Shown one piece after another: positions 44,675-54,767 of a stretch of 64,000 nt of DNA. The notes beneath the pieces are model-generated. The model searched no databases and had not been told where the DNA came from. It worked only from the letters and a program-made list of their open reading frames with translations. The position numbers and the translations under genes were made by a program. The stretch is taken from contig GG745358.1 of NCBI GenBank assembly GCA_000151295.1, positions 580,164-644,163 on the forward strand. Direction: 5' to 3'. Origin of the DNA: Allomyces macrogynus ATCC 38327. Lineage: Eukaryota; Blastocladiomycota; Blastocladiomycetes; Blastocladiales; Blastocladiaceae. How positions within the stretch are numbered: the first letter of the stretch is position 1; each line of letters opens with the position of its first letter.

Positions 44675-45128
44675 GGTTGGTGGAGCGGGGTGCGGGTGGT
44701 TGGGAGAGAGGGCGAGCAATGGGATCATGGGCCGTGTCGACTGGCGCGCTCGCATCGCGTCAGCAGCGGCCGACACATCACGCCGGCGATCACGGCCGCG
44801 CCATGTCGGTAGGCTGCGCGCCGTTTGGTTCGGCCGCGCACCGCTGCCGGCCGGTGCTGCCCTGAGAAGAAGCACCGAACAAAACCAAAATTGATTTATG
44901 CACCACGTATCCTCCCCTCCCCCCACGTCGCCCACTTCCCCCCCCCCTTAGCCGCCCCCGTTCCCCGCGCGGGGACCACCCGTATACACGGCCCACGGGT
45001 GGCCCCCCGATCCCTCAAAACCCTTTCCCCCGGGCGGCACAACAATCCCTCGGGCGCACAACCAAAACGCGACGCGTCTCAACCCATCCCCCCACGCCCC
45101 TTCCCACCCCACACCCTGCATCCGCTTC
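44675..45128. other. Intergenic C-rich region
   Basis: Contains runs of C (44920-44990) and an odd, possibly low-quality pyrimidine-rich sequence. I see no gene. Confidence 0.4.
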
Positions 45129-47180
45129 TCATCCAACACGCTCCCGACCTCGGCATACTCGACCTTCGCGCCCCTTGACGGCCTCGACCGCCTTGTACGC
45201 CTCGGCCACCTTCTCCATGAGCGGTACTAGCACCGCGTCCAATGTCGCCGGCACGGCGACCCCCAAGCAGGCCAAGACCGTCATGACGCGATCGAGTCCG
45301 CGGTCAGCGATGGCGGCACGGGCAGTCGCGGCTGCCAGGAACTGGGCTACTTGGTCGAGGTCGCGGATCGCGGAAGTTAAGGCGCGAGTGTCGGCGTCGG
45401 CGGTGCGTCCGGCTTTACTCAGAGTCGCGGCGAGGTGGTCGCGCAGCGTGCCGAGAATGCCGGTCTTGGACCGCGCGTTGATTGGTTGTGTGAGAATGTA
45501 GTGGAACCGGTCGGTCAGGTCGTGGATGGCGACGCGCAAAGTCGACGAAGCTTGTAAGAGGACGGCGTTGGCGCGCGGGATGTAGAGCGGGAAGGCGCCC
45601 GGTGGTGGCGGGCGCTAGATGTGATTCAGGCGGGCGTTGTCGATTAGAAAGACGCGGACCAAGAACGAGGAAGGACACAGTTAATGACGTACGCGCGGCG
45701 CCTGCATGATCGCTGGCGGCTGCATGCTTGGCGTGATCCACCACTTGGGCCGCGGCGCGTTTTGCGAGCTGGCGGCCGCTGCTGGTGGGTCGGCGAGAAC
45801 GTCGCCGCCGGACCGCGTGCGCGCCGATCGCCGCAACCGCCGCAACGTTGGCTGCTGCTGCTGCTGTTCCGCAGCATTCTCGTCCACGGCGACATGGTCC
45901 GTGACGGACGGCGGCGGCGGCGGAGGCGAGTAGTCATGGTCGCGGTCGTCGGTCCGCGGCGCCTGCGCCACCGTTTTGGCATCTGACATGGCCACATCCG
46001 CATCCCCGTTCGTCTCGTTCGGAACCGGCACGTCGTCCACGGCCATCGGCTCCTCGCCGTCGGCAGGAGCGGTGGGAGGAGGGACCGGCGCGCGCGGCGG
46101 CGGCGGCGGCATCGATCGGCGTCGCACGACCCCTCCGCTGCTGTTGCGCAAGACCTCGATTTCCACTTGCACGACCGGGATGACTTGCCGGCTGGGGCGC
46201 CGCTTGAGTGTGGGTGGGGCAGCCGCCGGTGCTGGTGGCACGGGCGCGGGGTTTGGCGGCGCGGGTGCGGCCTCGATCGTTTCGAGCGATGGCGATGGCG
46301 GTTGGACCATGGAGGGCGGCGGCGGCGGTGGGGGTGAGAGCGGCTCTGACGCTGGCGAGAGCGACACGGCGGGCGCTGGCGAGGGCGGCGCTGGCGTTGG
46401 CGCGGTCTCGGTCTCGATCTCGGCCTCGATCTCGGTCTCGGCCTCAATCTCAGTCTCGGCCGCAGCCTCGGCCTCGTCCGCGGCAACCAGTTCAGCGGCG
46501 GACGGTTCGGGTGCGACGGCCCACCGCATGCGCGCACTGGTCTCGGTGCCGTTCGCGACATGCACGAGCGCAAGTGGGATCCGGCCATGAGCGTCACCCG
46601 GCACTTGGCCGTCGACGCACCACCCGACAAAGTCCTTGACCCCCCACAGGATCCGGAACAGCGTCTCGTGGCGGCGTGGCAGTTCGAGCCGCGTGGAGCT
46701 CGTCAGAATCTCGGTTTCGGCTGCGTTCAACACAATCATAACAAGCACGTTGCGCACGGTCGCGTTGACGTCGAGATTCGATGCGCCGATCACATCGAGC
46801 AGATCGTGCTCGGCAAGGAGCGCGGCGGCGCAGTTATCGAGGACGCGGCCGAGGGCAGTGGAGATGGCGCGGAGCAGGTTGGTGCGTGGTTGCGGGACGC
46901 CCAGGGGGCATGAGCAGGTGCCGGCCCAGGGCTTGGGGTCGGCCTTGTAGACGTGCGCAATGGCGGCGTAGACGAGCGCGGCGAGGACGCGGTTGGCGGT
47001 GGGCGCGTCAGCGAGCGCGGCCAGGTCCAGTGGAGCGGGCGTGGCGGCATTGGTCGCAGTCAGGGTCAGGCCGACGGCGGCCCAATCCGTGGCTGTCGGT
47101 GCTGCAGCAGCGGCGGCGGGGGGCTCGGCCGTGTCCGCGCCGGTTGCGGCAGGTGGCGACGGCGGTTGTGCGTCGGCCAT
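45129..47180 (-). CDS. Hypothetical protein with acidic and proline-rich centre (2 exons)
   Basis: Exons are 45693-47180 and 45129-45614, joined by a 78-nt GTACGT...TAG intron, giving 657 aa. The start is the ATG followed by ADAQPPSPP; the frame upstream lacks a better ATG. Residues ~30-210 look folded (NRVLAALVYAAIAHVYKADP, LLRAISTALGRVLDNCAAAL, LFRILWGVKDFVGWCVDG). A Glu/Ile/Thr repeat follows (TEIEAE type), then long proline runs and an acidic segment, a Gln run and an Arg-rich patch. The second exon is a helical domain (VAIHDLTDRFHYILTQPINA, ALTSAIRDLDQVAQFLAAAT). I do not recognise a family. The spliced join is supported by codon bias on both sides. Confidence 0.65.
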
Positions 47181-47379
47181 GATCGTCGTCGTGTTGGCGC
47201 CGGCAGCGCTTGAGATGGCGGCTGTCGAGCTGGCAGCAGTCGCTGGATCTCCGAGATGGTGCCGCGTGGGCAGTGACTCAGACCGACCATGAAGCGAGCC
47301 GCTCAAGCGGCCTCGCCCATACTCCGGCAATCAAAGATAAATCGATACATTTCATCGCCATCCTACTAAAATTCGCTGC

Positions 47380-48477
47380 TCAAAACTGCTTGAACGCGCG
47401 CGCCGGCTTGCTCTGAGCCTGCATGTATTTGACGCCGGCCACCGCGGCGCCCGCCACGCCCAACACAATCAAGACCACCGTCCACGCCGACGGCCCCTGT
47501 GCGGGCGACGTCATGAAACTCGACGACCACGTCGACGGCTGCGCCGGGTTACTGTGCGACTGGTCGTCCGACACAATCTGGTTGACCGAGACCGACACAA
47601 TATCGTGGTTGTCCGAGAGGCCGCCCGTCTCGGCGGTAAACGCGAAATGGCCCGGTTTCGGCAGCGTCACATTGGCCACGTTGAAACATGTTGTCCAGTC
47701 GTCCCAGCCCTTGGTATTCAGGTCGAGCTTGAGGTACTGGCCGGCCACGTACCGGACGCGCGCACGGGTCGCGTACTGCTTGCCGCGAATGTCGGCCTGG
47801 CAACCGCCAATCTCGAGGTGCTTGCCGTCGGTGTCCTTGTTGTAGGCCTTGGTGCCGTCGTTGAGGAGCGCGGCGACGTAAGGGTACGTGTACTGTCATA
47901 GGTCACTCGTTGGGTCAGATCCGACGTGATCCACGGCAACATGACCAGGGAGGCAAAAACACACCCCGTGCCGCCCGTTATCGTACGTGTCAAACACAAC
48001 GGCGAGCCCGTCCCACTTATCCTCGTGCCCGAGCACGGGCCCCATCGCATCGTGCTGGTCCTTGGTAAACCAAAACGCGAACCCGTCTCCAAACAAAGAC
48101 GTGCCACGGCCATGGATCTTGTACTCAAACTCGACCGACCAGGCGCTCGCATCAAACGCCGACTTGGCCATGATCCAGCCCTTGCGTGCGTGCAAGTCGG
48201 GCGTGAGCCGGATATACTTGTTGGTGTGCACGACGGCGGCACCGCCAAACTCCCACCACCGATTCGACATGTCGTAGTCGATGTAGGGCGGGTAGAGCGA
48301 CTGCGACCGGATGAAGAGCGTCGTGCCGTGCACCGGCTCGTTGGTGGCCGCCGCGGCATGGGGCGTCGTGAAGGCGAGCAAAAGGACGGCAGTCGCGACG
48401 AGCGCGGCGAGGGCGGCGCGGACCAGCCGCAGGGTGCCAGTGCCGGCAGCGCGCGCGGGCGCGAAGTGCCGGGTCAT
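47380..48477 (-). CDS. L-type (legume-like) lectin, VIP36/ERGIC-53/Emp46 family cargo receptor (2 exons)
   Basis: Type I membrane lectin of the early secretory pathway, which binds high-mannose glycoproteins and cycles between ER and Golgi. Exons are 47965-48477 and 47380-47892 (72-nt GTGTGT...CAG intron), 341 aa. An N-terminal signal/anchor (about residues 18-45) is followed by the lectin fold: SLYPPYIDYDMSNRWWEFGG, then SVEFEYKIHG, LFGDGFAFWFTKDQ, VVFDTYDNGRH with Ca/sugar-binding Asp and Asn, LEIGGCQADIRGK, LDLNTKGWDDWTTCFNV and GLSDNHDIVSVSV. A C-terminal membrane helix (WTVVLIVLGVAGAAVAG) and a short tail ending ARAFKQF follow. The terminal aromatic residues could serve as an ER-exit signal; no KKxx retrieval motif is seen. 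Confidence 0.93.
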
Positions 48478-49129
48478 ATTGGTTGGGCCGATCGTGCGGT
48501 AGGTTGGTTGGTTGGTTGTCGAGCTGGGTGAGCGCCGTGGTGGCGAAGGAGGACTGCGGAGAGCACACGCGGTGAGGAGCCAGCGCGTGCAACACGTGAA
48601 GTGCACGCCCTGGCCACGTCGCTGATTGCAAGCATGCGATGCTTGTGGCCACCGGCTCGGCGGCCCCCGGATGGAGCGCGGGTTGGGCAGGGAATCGGCA
48701 GGGTCAAGCGCTGTGCCACTCTTTGTGGGCGATCCAGGCAGGGACCGTGGATGCGGCGCAGCGCAACCAGGGCAACTCTCGTCGGCGGCGCGCTCGTGCC
48801 GGCCACCGCCGCTCCCTCCCATTTCCGCTCCGTCCTGTGCGATCTGCCCGAGCTCAGGTCGGCACCGTCGCCGTCGCCGTGCTTGCTCAACCGCACCCCC
48901 GCCCGCCAATGGCGCCTCTGCTCGCCCCGCCGCCGCAAGCGCGCTCTCTGCCGCTGGCCTGACGCCGCCCTCGTCAACTTGCGGCGACGCAACCGCCGCA
49001 CCAGCACGGTCGCGCCACGCTCAACCGTCCGCCCCGCACGCTACCCACTCGTTCGCACGCACGCAAGCGCTCTTGTGCCACCACCGCGCTCTCCACGCCG
49101 CGTCGCGACCCACCGCGACTGCAGCCGCG
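48478..49129. other. Divergent intergenic region
   Basis: Separates the lectin (-) from the F-box gene (+). The F-box frame is open upstream to 48626, but its residues look non-coding. I see no other gene. Confidence 0.45.
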
Positions 49130-50540
49130 ATGCCGCTCGCCGTGCCCGTGCCTGCGCTCGCCGCGCGCCTCGCCGGCCTGCGCCTGCCCCACGCCGACTC
49201 CGAAGCCAACGTCAACGCAGACGACGCTCCGGCACGGCCGACGCCACCGCGGTCGGTCGTGCTCCTCTACCAGCTGCCTGCCGCCGTCTGGGCACGCATC
49301 CTGACGTTTTTACCAGACGTGACCGACCTCATCGCTGCCGCGCACGCCTTACCCATCCTGCATCAGTCTCCACCGCTCGCGCACTGCTGGAGCGCCGCAC
49401 TCGGCCACGCGCTCGCTACGCCTGACTACGCGGCACGACTCGCCCTGTCGGCACTCGGCGGCGGCGGCGGCCGTGCGCTGGACACCCCGTTACTCTCTGT
49501 CCCACTGCGCGCCGTGGCCGTACACGCCGACGCGCACCTGGTCGTCCTCGCGCCTGTTGGTTCTGATGCTGACAGTGACACCGAACCTACGGCATCCAGC
49601 ACGACCTCTGCAGTAGTCTCGGCCACCGTCACACCAAGTCCATGCCACCACGGTCCCAACTCCTCGGATCCACGCGCCGCGGTTCTCGCGCTCGACCTTG
49701 TCCAGACCTCGGTCTGGTGGTCGCTGCGAATGACGCTCGCGTGCATGAACCCCGACGCACGGGTGCCCGACGCGGCGCACGCGCACCGTGTATTTGGATT
49801 ATACGCACACCGGGCCGTACTTGCCGACGTGCGATAACTTGCACGTTGTCCTTGGGGATACCCCGCGGCGGCGGCATTCGGTCGCGGACGTTGCGCCGAC
49901 GTCGCAGCCGATTTACGGGCCTGCGGTGGGCGGGACTCGGGGTGAGTGCGTGTACCGCGCGACGGTGGCGGAAACGGTCACGCGCACGCATCGGGTGTTG
50001 GATGTGGATTTGGCCCCGATGGTCGTGTCGTTTGCCCATCTTGCGCGGTTTTTCACGGACGTGAGCGTCCCAGACCCAAGTGGGGTCTCTACCGCGCGGT
50101 CGCACCTGGCCACGGCCGGATCGAACGGTGAATGGACCGCCATCCGAATCCCAGACGGTACAGTCGCTACCTACTGCGCGATCTGTTTCCCATCGCACAC
50201 CGCGCCCGTCTTATGTGCGGCACTCGCCGGATCCGCGGTTCCGTCCCCCGCGGCCACACCCAACCGGTGGATGCGGCCGCTCGCGAAACTCAAGTCCGCG
50301 CCCGGGATCGTCGAGCCCACGGTGCCGGTCCCGCGCGCACCGTCTCCGCCGTGCCAGCGCGTGCGTGCACGGCCACTGTCGGTGGTGGAGCCGGGGAAAT
50401 CAGCAGCGGCGACGACGGCGACCTGGTCCATGGGTGGGGTGCTGGCGGCGGCGGCGGCGACGCGTCGGTTGGTCGTGGGTGGGTGGCGCCGGTTGACGGA
50501 TTCGGATTCGGCGTCGTTGCATGAGGCGAGTCATTTTTGA
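49130..50540 (+). CDS. F-box protein with a frame break
   Basis: The first frame starts at ATG 49130 and carries an F-box-like segment at residues ~42-95 (LLYQLPAAVWARILTFLPDV, then TDLIAAAHALPILHQSPPLA). It continues through an unfamiliar domain to about 49785. There it must change to the frame that starts near 49785 (VYLDYTHTGPYLPTCDNLHV), which runs to the stop at 50538-50540. The shift is +1, and no GT-AG intron joins the two. The second part has VDLAPMVVSFAHLARFFTDV and AICFPSHTAPVLC, then a low-complexity tail. It could be a beta-propeller-like substrate domain, but no repeat is certain. Either the gene is broken or one base is wrong. Confidence 0.6.
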
Positions 50541-52054
50541 AGAGGGGGACGGGAGGAGAGGAGAGGGGAGGGGTATGGAGGGATATGTCGGCAACAGAGG
50601 GGGGGATCGTGATGCGTGTAATTATTTTGGTCATTATTGGATGTACATCTTTTTATCATCGGTAACCTTGGATCGTCGCGGCTCTTCTTGCGATAAACAC
50701 GCCCCACAGCGCCTGACACAACAGTCAGGGGCCCGACATCGTGCTGACCGAATCTTGCGCACCCGCTGCGATCCCGGTGGGCCACATTGAGCTCGACGCG
50801 GACGTGGTCCCGGACCGAGATCTATACTTGTTGACGATTTTGGGCGGCACGCATTGGATAAGACGAGGAGCCAAGTTAACTACACCCAAGTGAATGCTCC
50901 TCCGGTGGAGAGGCAAGATAAACATCGCAAAAATGTCATACCTAAGAGCGGCGCACCGCCATGTCGCCGAGGATGAGATCGACAACCAAAACGCGAACTC
51001 CTGGTCTGGTTGGAACTACACACACGGTATGTGCGTCGGCATGGTCAATCACGCTCCCATTGCCAGAATAGAATCCAAACGGCCGACAATCAAGTCGGGG
51101 CAGCCGGCAAATGGCACGGCGATGAAGGACGGCAACGCTGGTCGTGAACCAGGAGGTGAGCCGTGGCGATGTCATGTTGCGTCAGTCCACTTTCGCTTTA
51201 TTCATCACGGTTGGCTCGTCTCAAGGCATGGCTCGCTTCGGTTATGTAGAATGTATACGTGTCTCACCTACCATACTCGCGGCAGCGTGATCGTGTCGCG
51301 ATAAATCAGAACACGATCAATCTTTGTAACACCTTCAACCGCGCTCAGTCGCTCTCGCCAAGCATACCTACAAGTAATTCCAGCTGGTTCACTTTTGGGT
51401 TGCGCGCATATATATGCAAAGATAACACAGTTGTTGACATTCTCCACCCGAATCCCAGTCGAGTTTTTGGTAGAACGCGCGTCCCGCGGAGCCATTACCA
51501 ACCATGAGATGTCCACTTTTTGGCGCCAAGTCTTGCGAGATAATGGTCAACTTCTTCGCTCGTGCAAGTGTGCACCCTCTTTTTGTCACCTGTTGTGATC
51601 CATTGAACTCTTGGTCTATTCATTTCATTTCATTTCATTTCTTGTTCGCGTGCTGCCAGTCAATTGTCGACCTTCCGGCCCATAGGCTGTTTGTCGTCTC
51701 CTGTCGCGTCCATTGCAGGCCCACGCAACTTCACAGAACTGCGCGAGCGGAGCGGGCAACGGAGAGGGGTCCCAATGAGGGGTGAGCAGAGGGTTGGGCG
51801 CATGAAAAAATGTCCATTTTCCGGTTCATTTCATAACTACACGTTGTTGGGTGTGTTGCGCCGTTGGCGCGCGTCGTTTTTGGCTCTGCTTTTCTGCTCG
51901 TGACGCCGCTGCGGCGCCAAACTCGGTACAAGCTCGCTGCCTTTCTCCACCACGTCCACGGCGCCATCGACTTCCACCGCGACTCGTGCACCAAGCGAGC
52001 CCACGACTCCCCGCACTGCAAGCTGCGCGCCGCGCCCAAGTCGACCAGCCGACC
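50541..52054. other. Gene-poor region with a coding-like relic
   Basis: Lower GC than its flanks. In 50728-50887 (+) one frame reads like real protein (PDIVLTESCAPAAIPVGHIE, then LYLLTILGGTHWIRRGAKLT) before a stop. A second frame near 50950-51030 (HVAEDEIDNQNANSWSGWN) may be its continuation. I cannot assign it. A (CATTT)4 microsatellite lies at 51621-51640. No other gene is seen. Confidence 0.35.
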
Positions 52055-54351
52055 ATGGGCAACGGCCACTCGCGGTCAGCGCGGTCGCGCACCGCCTCTG
52101 CCGCCAATGACGCCAACGCTGATGACCTCCCACCGCCCGCACCTGCACCCGCCCGGAACGGCACGCTGCGGCACATGCGGTCGCTCTACACGTTACGCCG
52201 CTCCCGACGGCGCAACACGGCCGCCAGCGCACCCGCGATTGCCGGCGGCGATGTGGGCAGTACCAGTGCGCGCGAGAGCGGCGACTCGCGAGCGGGTCCC
52301 GCATGGGTCGCGACGGGTGTCGAGAATGCCGACCCGGAAATTGACCATACCGCGACGTTGCCGTACCCGCCGCCGCCAATGCAGTATGGTGGCCCGCCGT
52401 TGCCGCCCCGCCGCGCCGCCGTTGCCCCCGCGANNNNNNNNNNNNNNNNNNNNNNNNNNNNNNNNNNNNNNNNNNNNNNNNNNNNNNNNNNNNNNNNNNN
52501 NNNNNNNNNNNNNNNNNNNNNNNNNNNNNNNNNNNNNNNNNNNNNNNNNNNNNNNNNNNNNNNNNNNNNNNNNNNNNNNNNNNNNNNNNNNNNNTTTTAT
52601 GCGGGGTTGGAGGATGTGGATGAGGATGAGATTCAGGCGATTGCGGCTCGTCATGACCAAGGTGGGGATGACGACGAGGAGAAAGTGCAGGACATGGAGG
52701 TGGAGAAGGAGGAGGATAGTGCGGATGAGGTCAAGGCATGGATGGCCACGGTCGGTGGGGCCGTCGAGTGCCCAATCTGTTTCTTGGTGCGTTATTTCCC
52801 TTTTCAGAAGTGAGTGGAGGAGCCTGCGGTTGGGTGGAGGGAGCGAAAACTCACCCGTCTCGTTGCATTTAGTTCTATCCATCGAACATCAACAAGTCGG
52901 TCTGCTGCGACCAGCCCATTTGCACCGAATGCTTTGTGCAAATCAAGCGACCCGACGCTGACCACCCGGCCGACTGCCCGTACTGCGTGCACCCCGGGTT
53001 CGCCGTCGTCTACGTGCCGCCAGCGCCAGCACTACACGACCCGACGCCGGACCCGACACCCGTACCGACCCGCACCGCGACGCCCAGCCCAGAACCCGTC
53101 CCGCCACTCCCTTCCTTGCCGCCCATCGCGATCCCGACCGCGACCGACGCCCTCGCGGCATGGCCGCTCACGGCCGACGCGGACTCGGACAATTTGATGC
53201 TCGCACCCGGCCGTCTGACGGACTCGCCGCGCGCGACGCCGCTGTCAACGTCGGCACCCGCATCGGCGGCGCTGCATGCAGTAGATAGCGCGAGACATGC
53301 GTCGACACTGACGGTCACTGCGACCACGTACACGCGCGCGCCGCGGTCGCGCGCCGCATCCACCGCGGCCTTACCGGAACCCGAGCCCGCCGCTGACGAC
53401 GTGCCTGCCACGCTCGCCGCTGCCGCGGAACCCGCACCTACCACGGCCGCCTCGGCGCCCGTCTCGTCCGACGATATCCGCCCGGCCTACGTCGCACACC
53501 TGATCCACGAACAACAGCTCGCCGCATGGCGCGAAGAGCAGGATGCTCAGACCGCGCACTTACGGCGAATCCTGTACGCACAAGCCGCTGCTGCCGCCGC
53601 TGCCGCGCAAGCCGCCGCGCAGGCGCACCACGATGTCGACGACGATTCCGACGACGACCGCCCCTTGCGCCGCGCCTACTCGGAACGCGCGCGTGCGGCG
53701 GCAAGGGACCAGCGGTACGTGCCACGTAGGCCGCAGGCGCCAATGCCAATGACCTGGGTGCCCGGGTCGGCGGAGATGCCGATGCCGCCGTTGGTGGATT
53801 TGGCGGGGGAGGGATTGCCGCCAATTGAAGGAAGGCATCGTCACAGGCATCATCGTGGGCATCGGCCGCATTTGCATCATTCGGCGTCGGTCTCGCACGT
53901 GCCGGATTTGGAGGCGCTACTGGTGGCCGAAGCAGTGCGGGAGAGTTTGCGCGAGGTGGCGATGGGCGGTGGCGCCGCGGGACCGAGTGCTGTTGCGGTG
54001 CCGCCTGCCGCGGAGGCTGCCGCGAGGGTCCCGCCAGCGACGACGACGCAGGACGCGGACGACGACGTGCCGATTGCGACGTTGCTCGCGACGACGCTTG
54101 GCCGTGCATCCGTTTCCGTGCCGACGGTCCCGCCAAGAGACGTGCAGCCGGAGGACGCGACATCACCGCCCGAGTCTGCTGTGCCGAACCCGGTCCCCAC
54201 GGCGAACCAGCTGCGTGCCGCGCCAGTAGAGCGGCCGCGGCCCCTGTCGGTCGCGCATTCCGAGTCGGCACGGCCCAAGAGCGCGCACCTCGGCGACGAT
54301 GATGTGCTGATGATGGACCGGATGGGCGGGGTCGCGCTGACCTCGGCGTGA
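52055..54351 (+). CDS. SIP5: SIP5-like RING-type zinc-finger protein (2 exons, contains gap)
   Basis: Fungal SIP5 family (yeast Sip5 was identified as a partner of Snf1 kinase), with a RING-like domain. Exons are 52055-52786 and 52873-54351 (86-nt GT-AG intron), about 736 codons including a 161-N gap. The start ATG gives MGNGHS, a good N-myristoylation signal, usual for this family. The intron splits the zinc-binding domain exactly: [22 protein letters not shown], then [16 protein letters not shown], then [16 protein letters not shown]. An acidic helix precedes it (after the gap). The long C-terminal part is low-complexity Ala/Pro/Thr sequence with a conserved-looking helix [20 protein letters not shown] and a His-rich stretch. 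Frame is preserved across the gap in position terms only. Confidence 0.88.
52434..52594. other. Assembly gap (161 N) inside SIP5
   Basis: 161 undetermined bases within exon 1 of the SIP5-like gene. The size may be an estimate, so the protein length is uncertain. Confidence 0.98.
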
Positions 54352-54767
54352 TCTTGAAGGAGCTGGTGGGGCCCAGTTTTGCTTGGCTTGTGGGCCGTTT
54401 TGTCGAGTCCTTTTTTTGTGTGTGCCGACGGTTGACGTGAACGAGTAAATCAATACAAATCATGTCTATAGCACGAGCCTGACCTAAGGCGTACCGGTGC
54501 CGATCATTTTTTTTTGCTTTATCAAAGAAATGATTATCTTCCCGGACGAACCGCTGCCGTCGACCTCGCCGTTCTCGCTCCTGTGCGCCGCGACGACGTG
54601 CGAAACTTGCTGCATTCTCGCCGGCCGACGCGCTCCACCGTGTTCGGCTGCGCTGGCGCCGTCGTGCTGACCGACTCCTGCGCCCACCCATCCATCCTGG
54701 ACGAACCGACCGACCAACCTGCACGCTCGTGTCGCTCCGATCCCTTGCCCCTCTTCTCTACACCCCA
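54352..54767. other. Intergenic region before the HMG gene
   Basis: Contains the 3' flank of SIP5 and probably the promoter of the next gene. I see no gene. Confidence 0.5.

Noticed and set aside
45644..46630. 328-codon Arg/Pro-rich minus-strand ORF
   Set aside because: Out-of-frame shadow of the hypothetical gene at 45129-47180.
53438..54724. 428-codon minus-strand ORF opposite SIP5
   Set aside because: Antisense shadow; the SIP5 RING motifs fix the coding strand.
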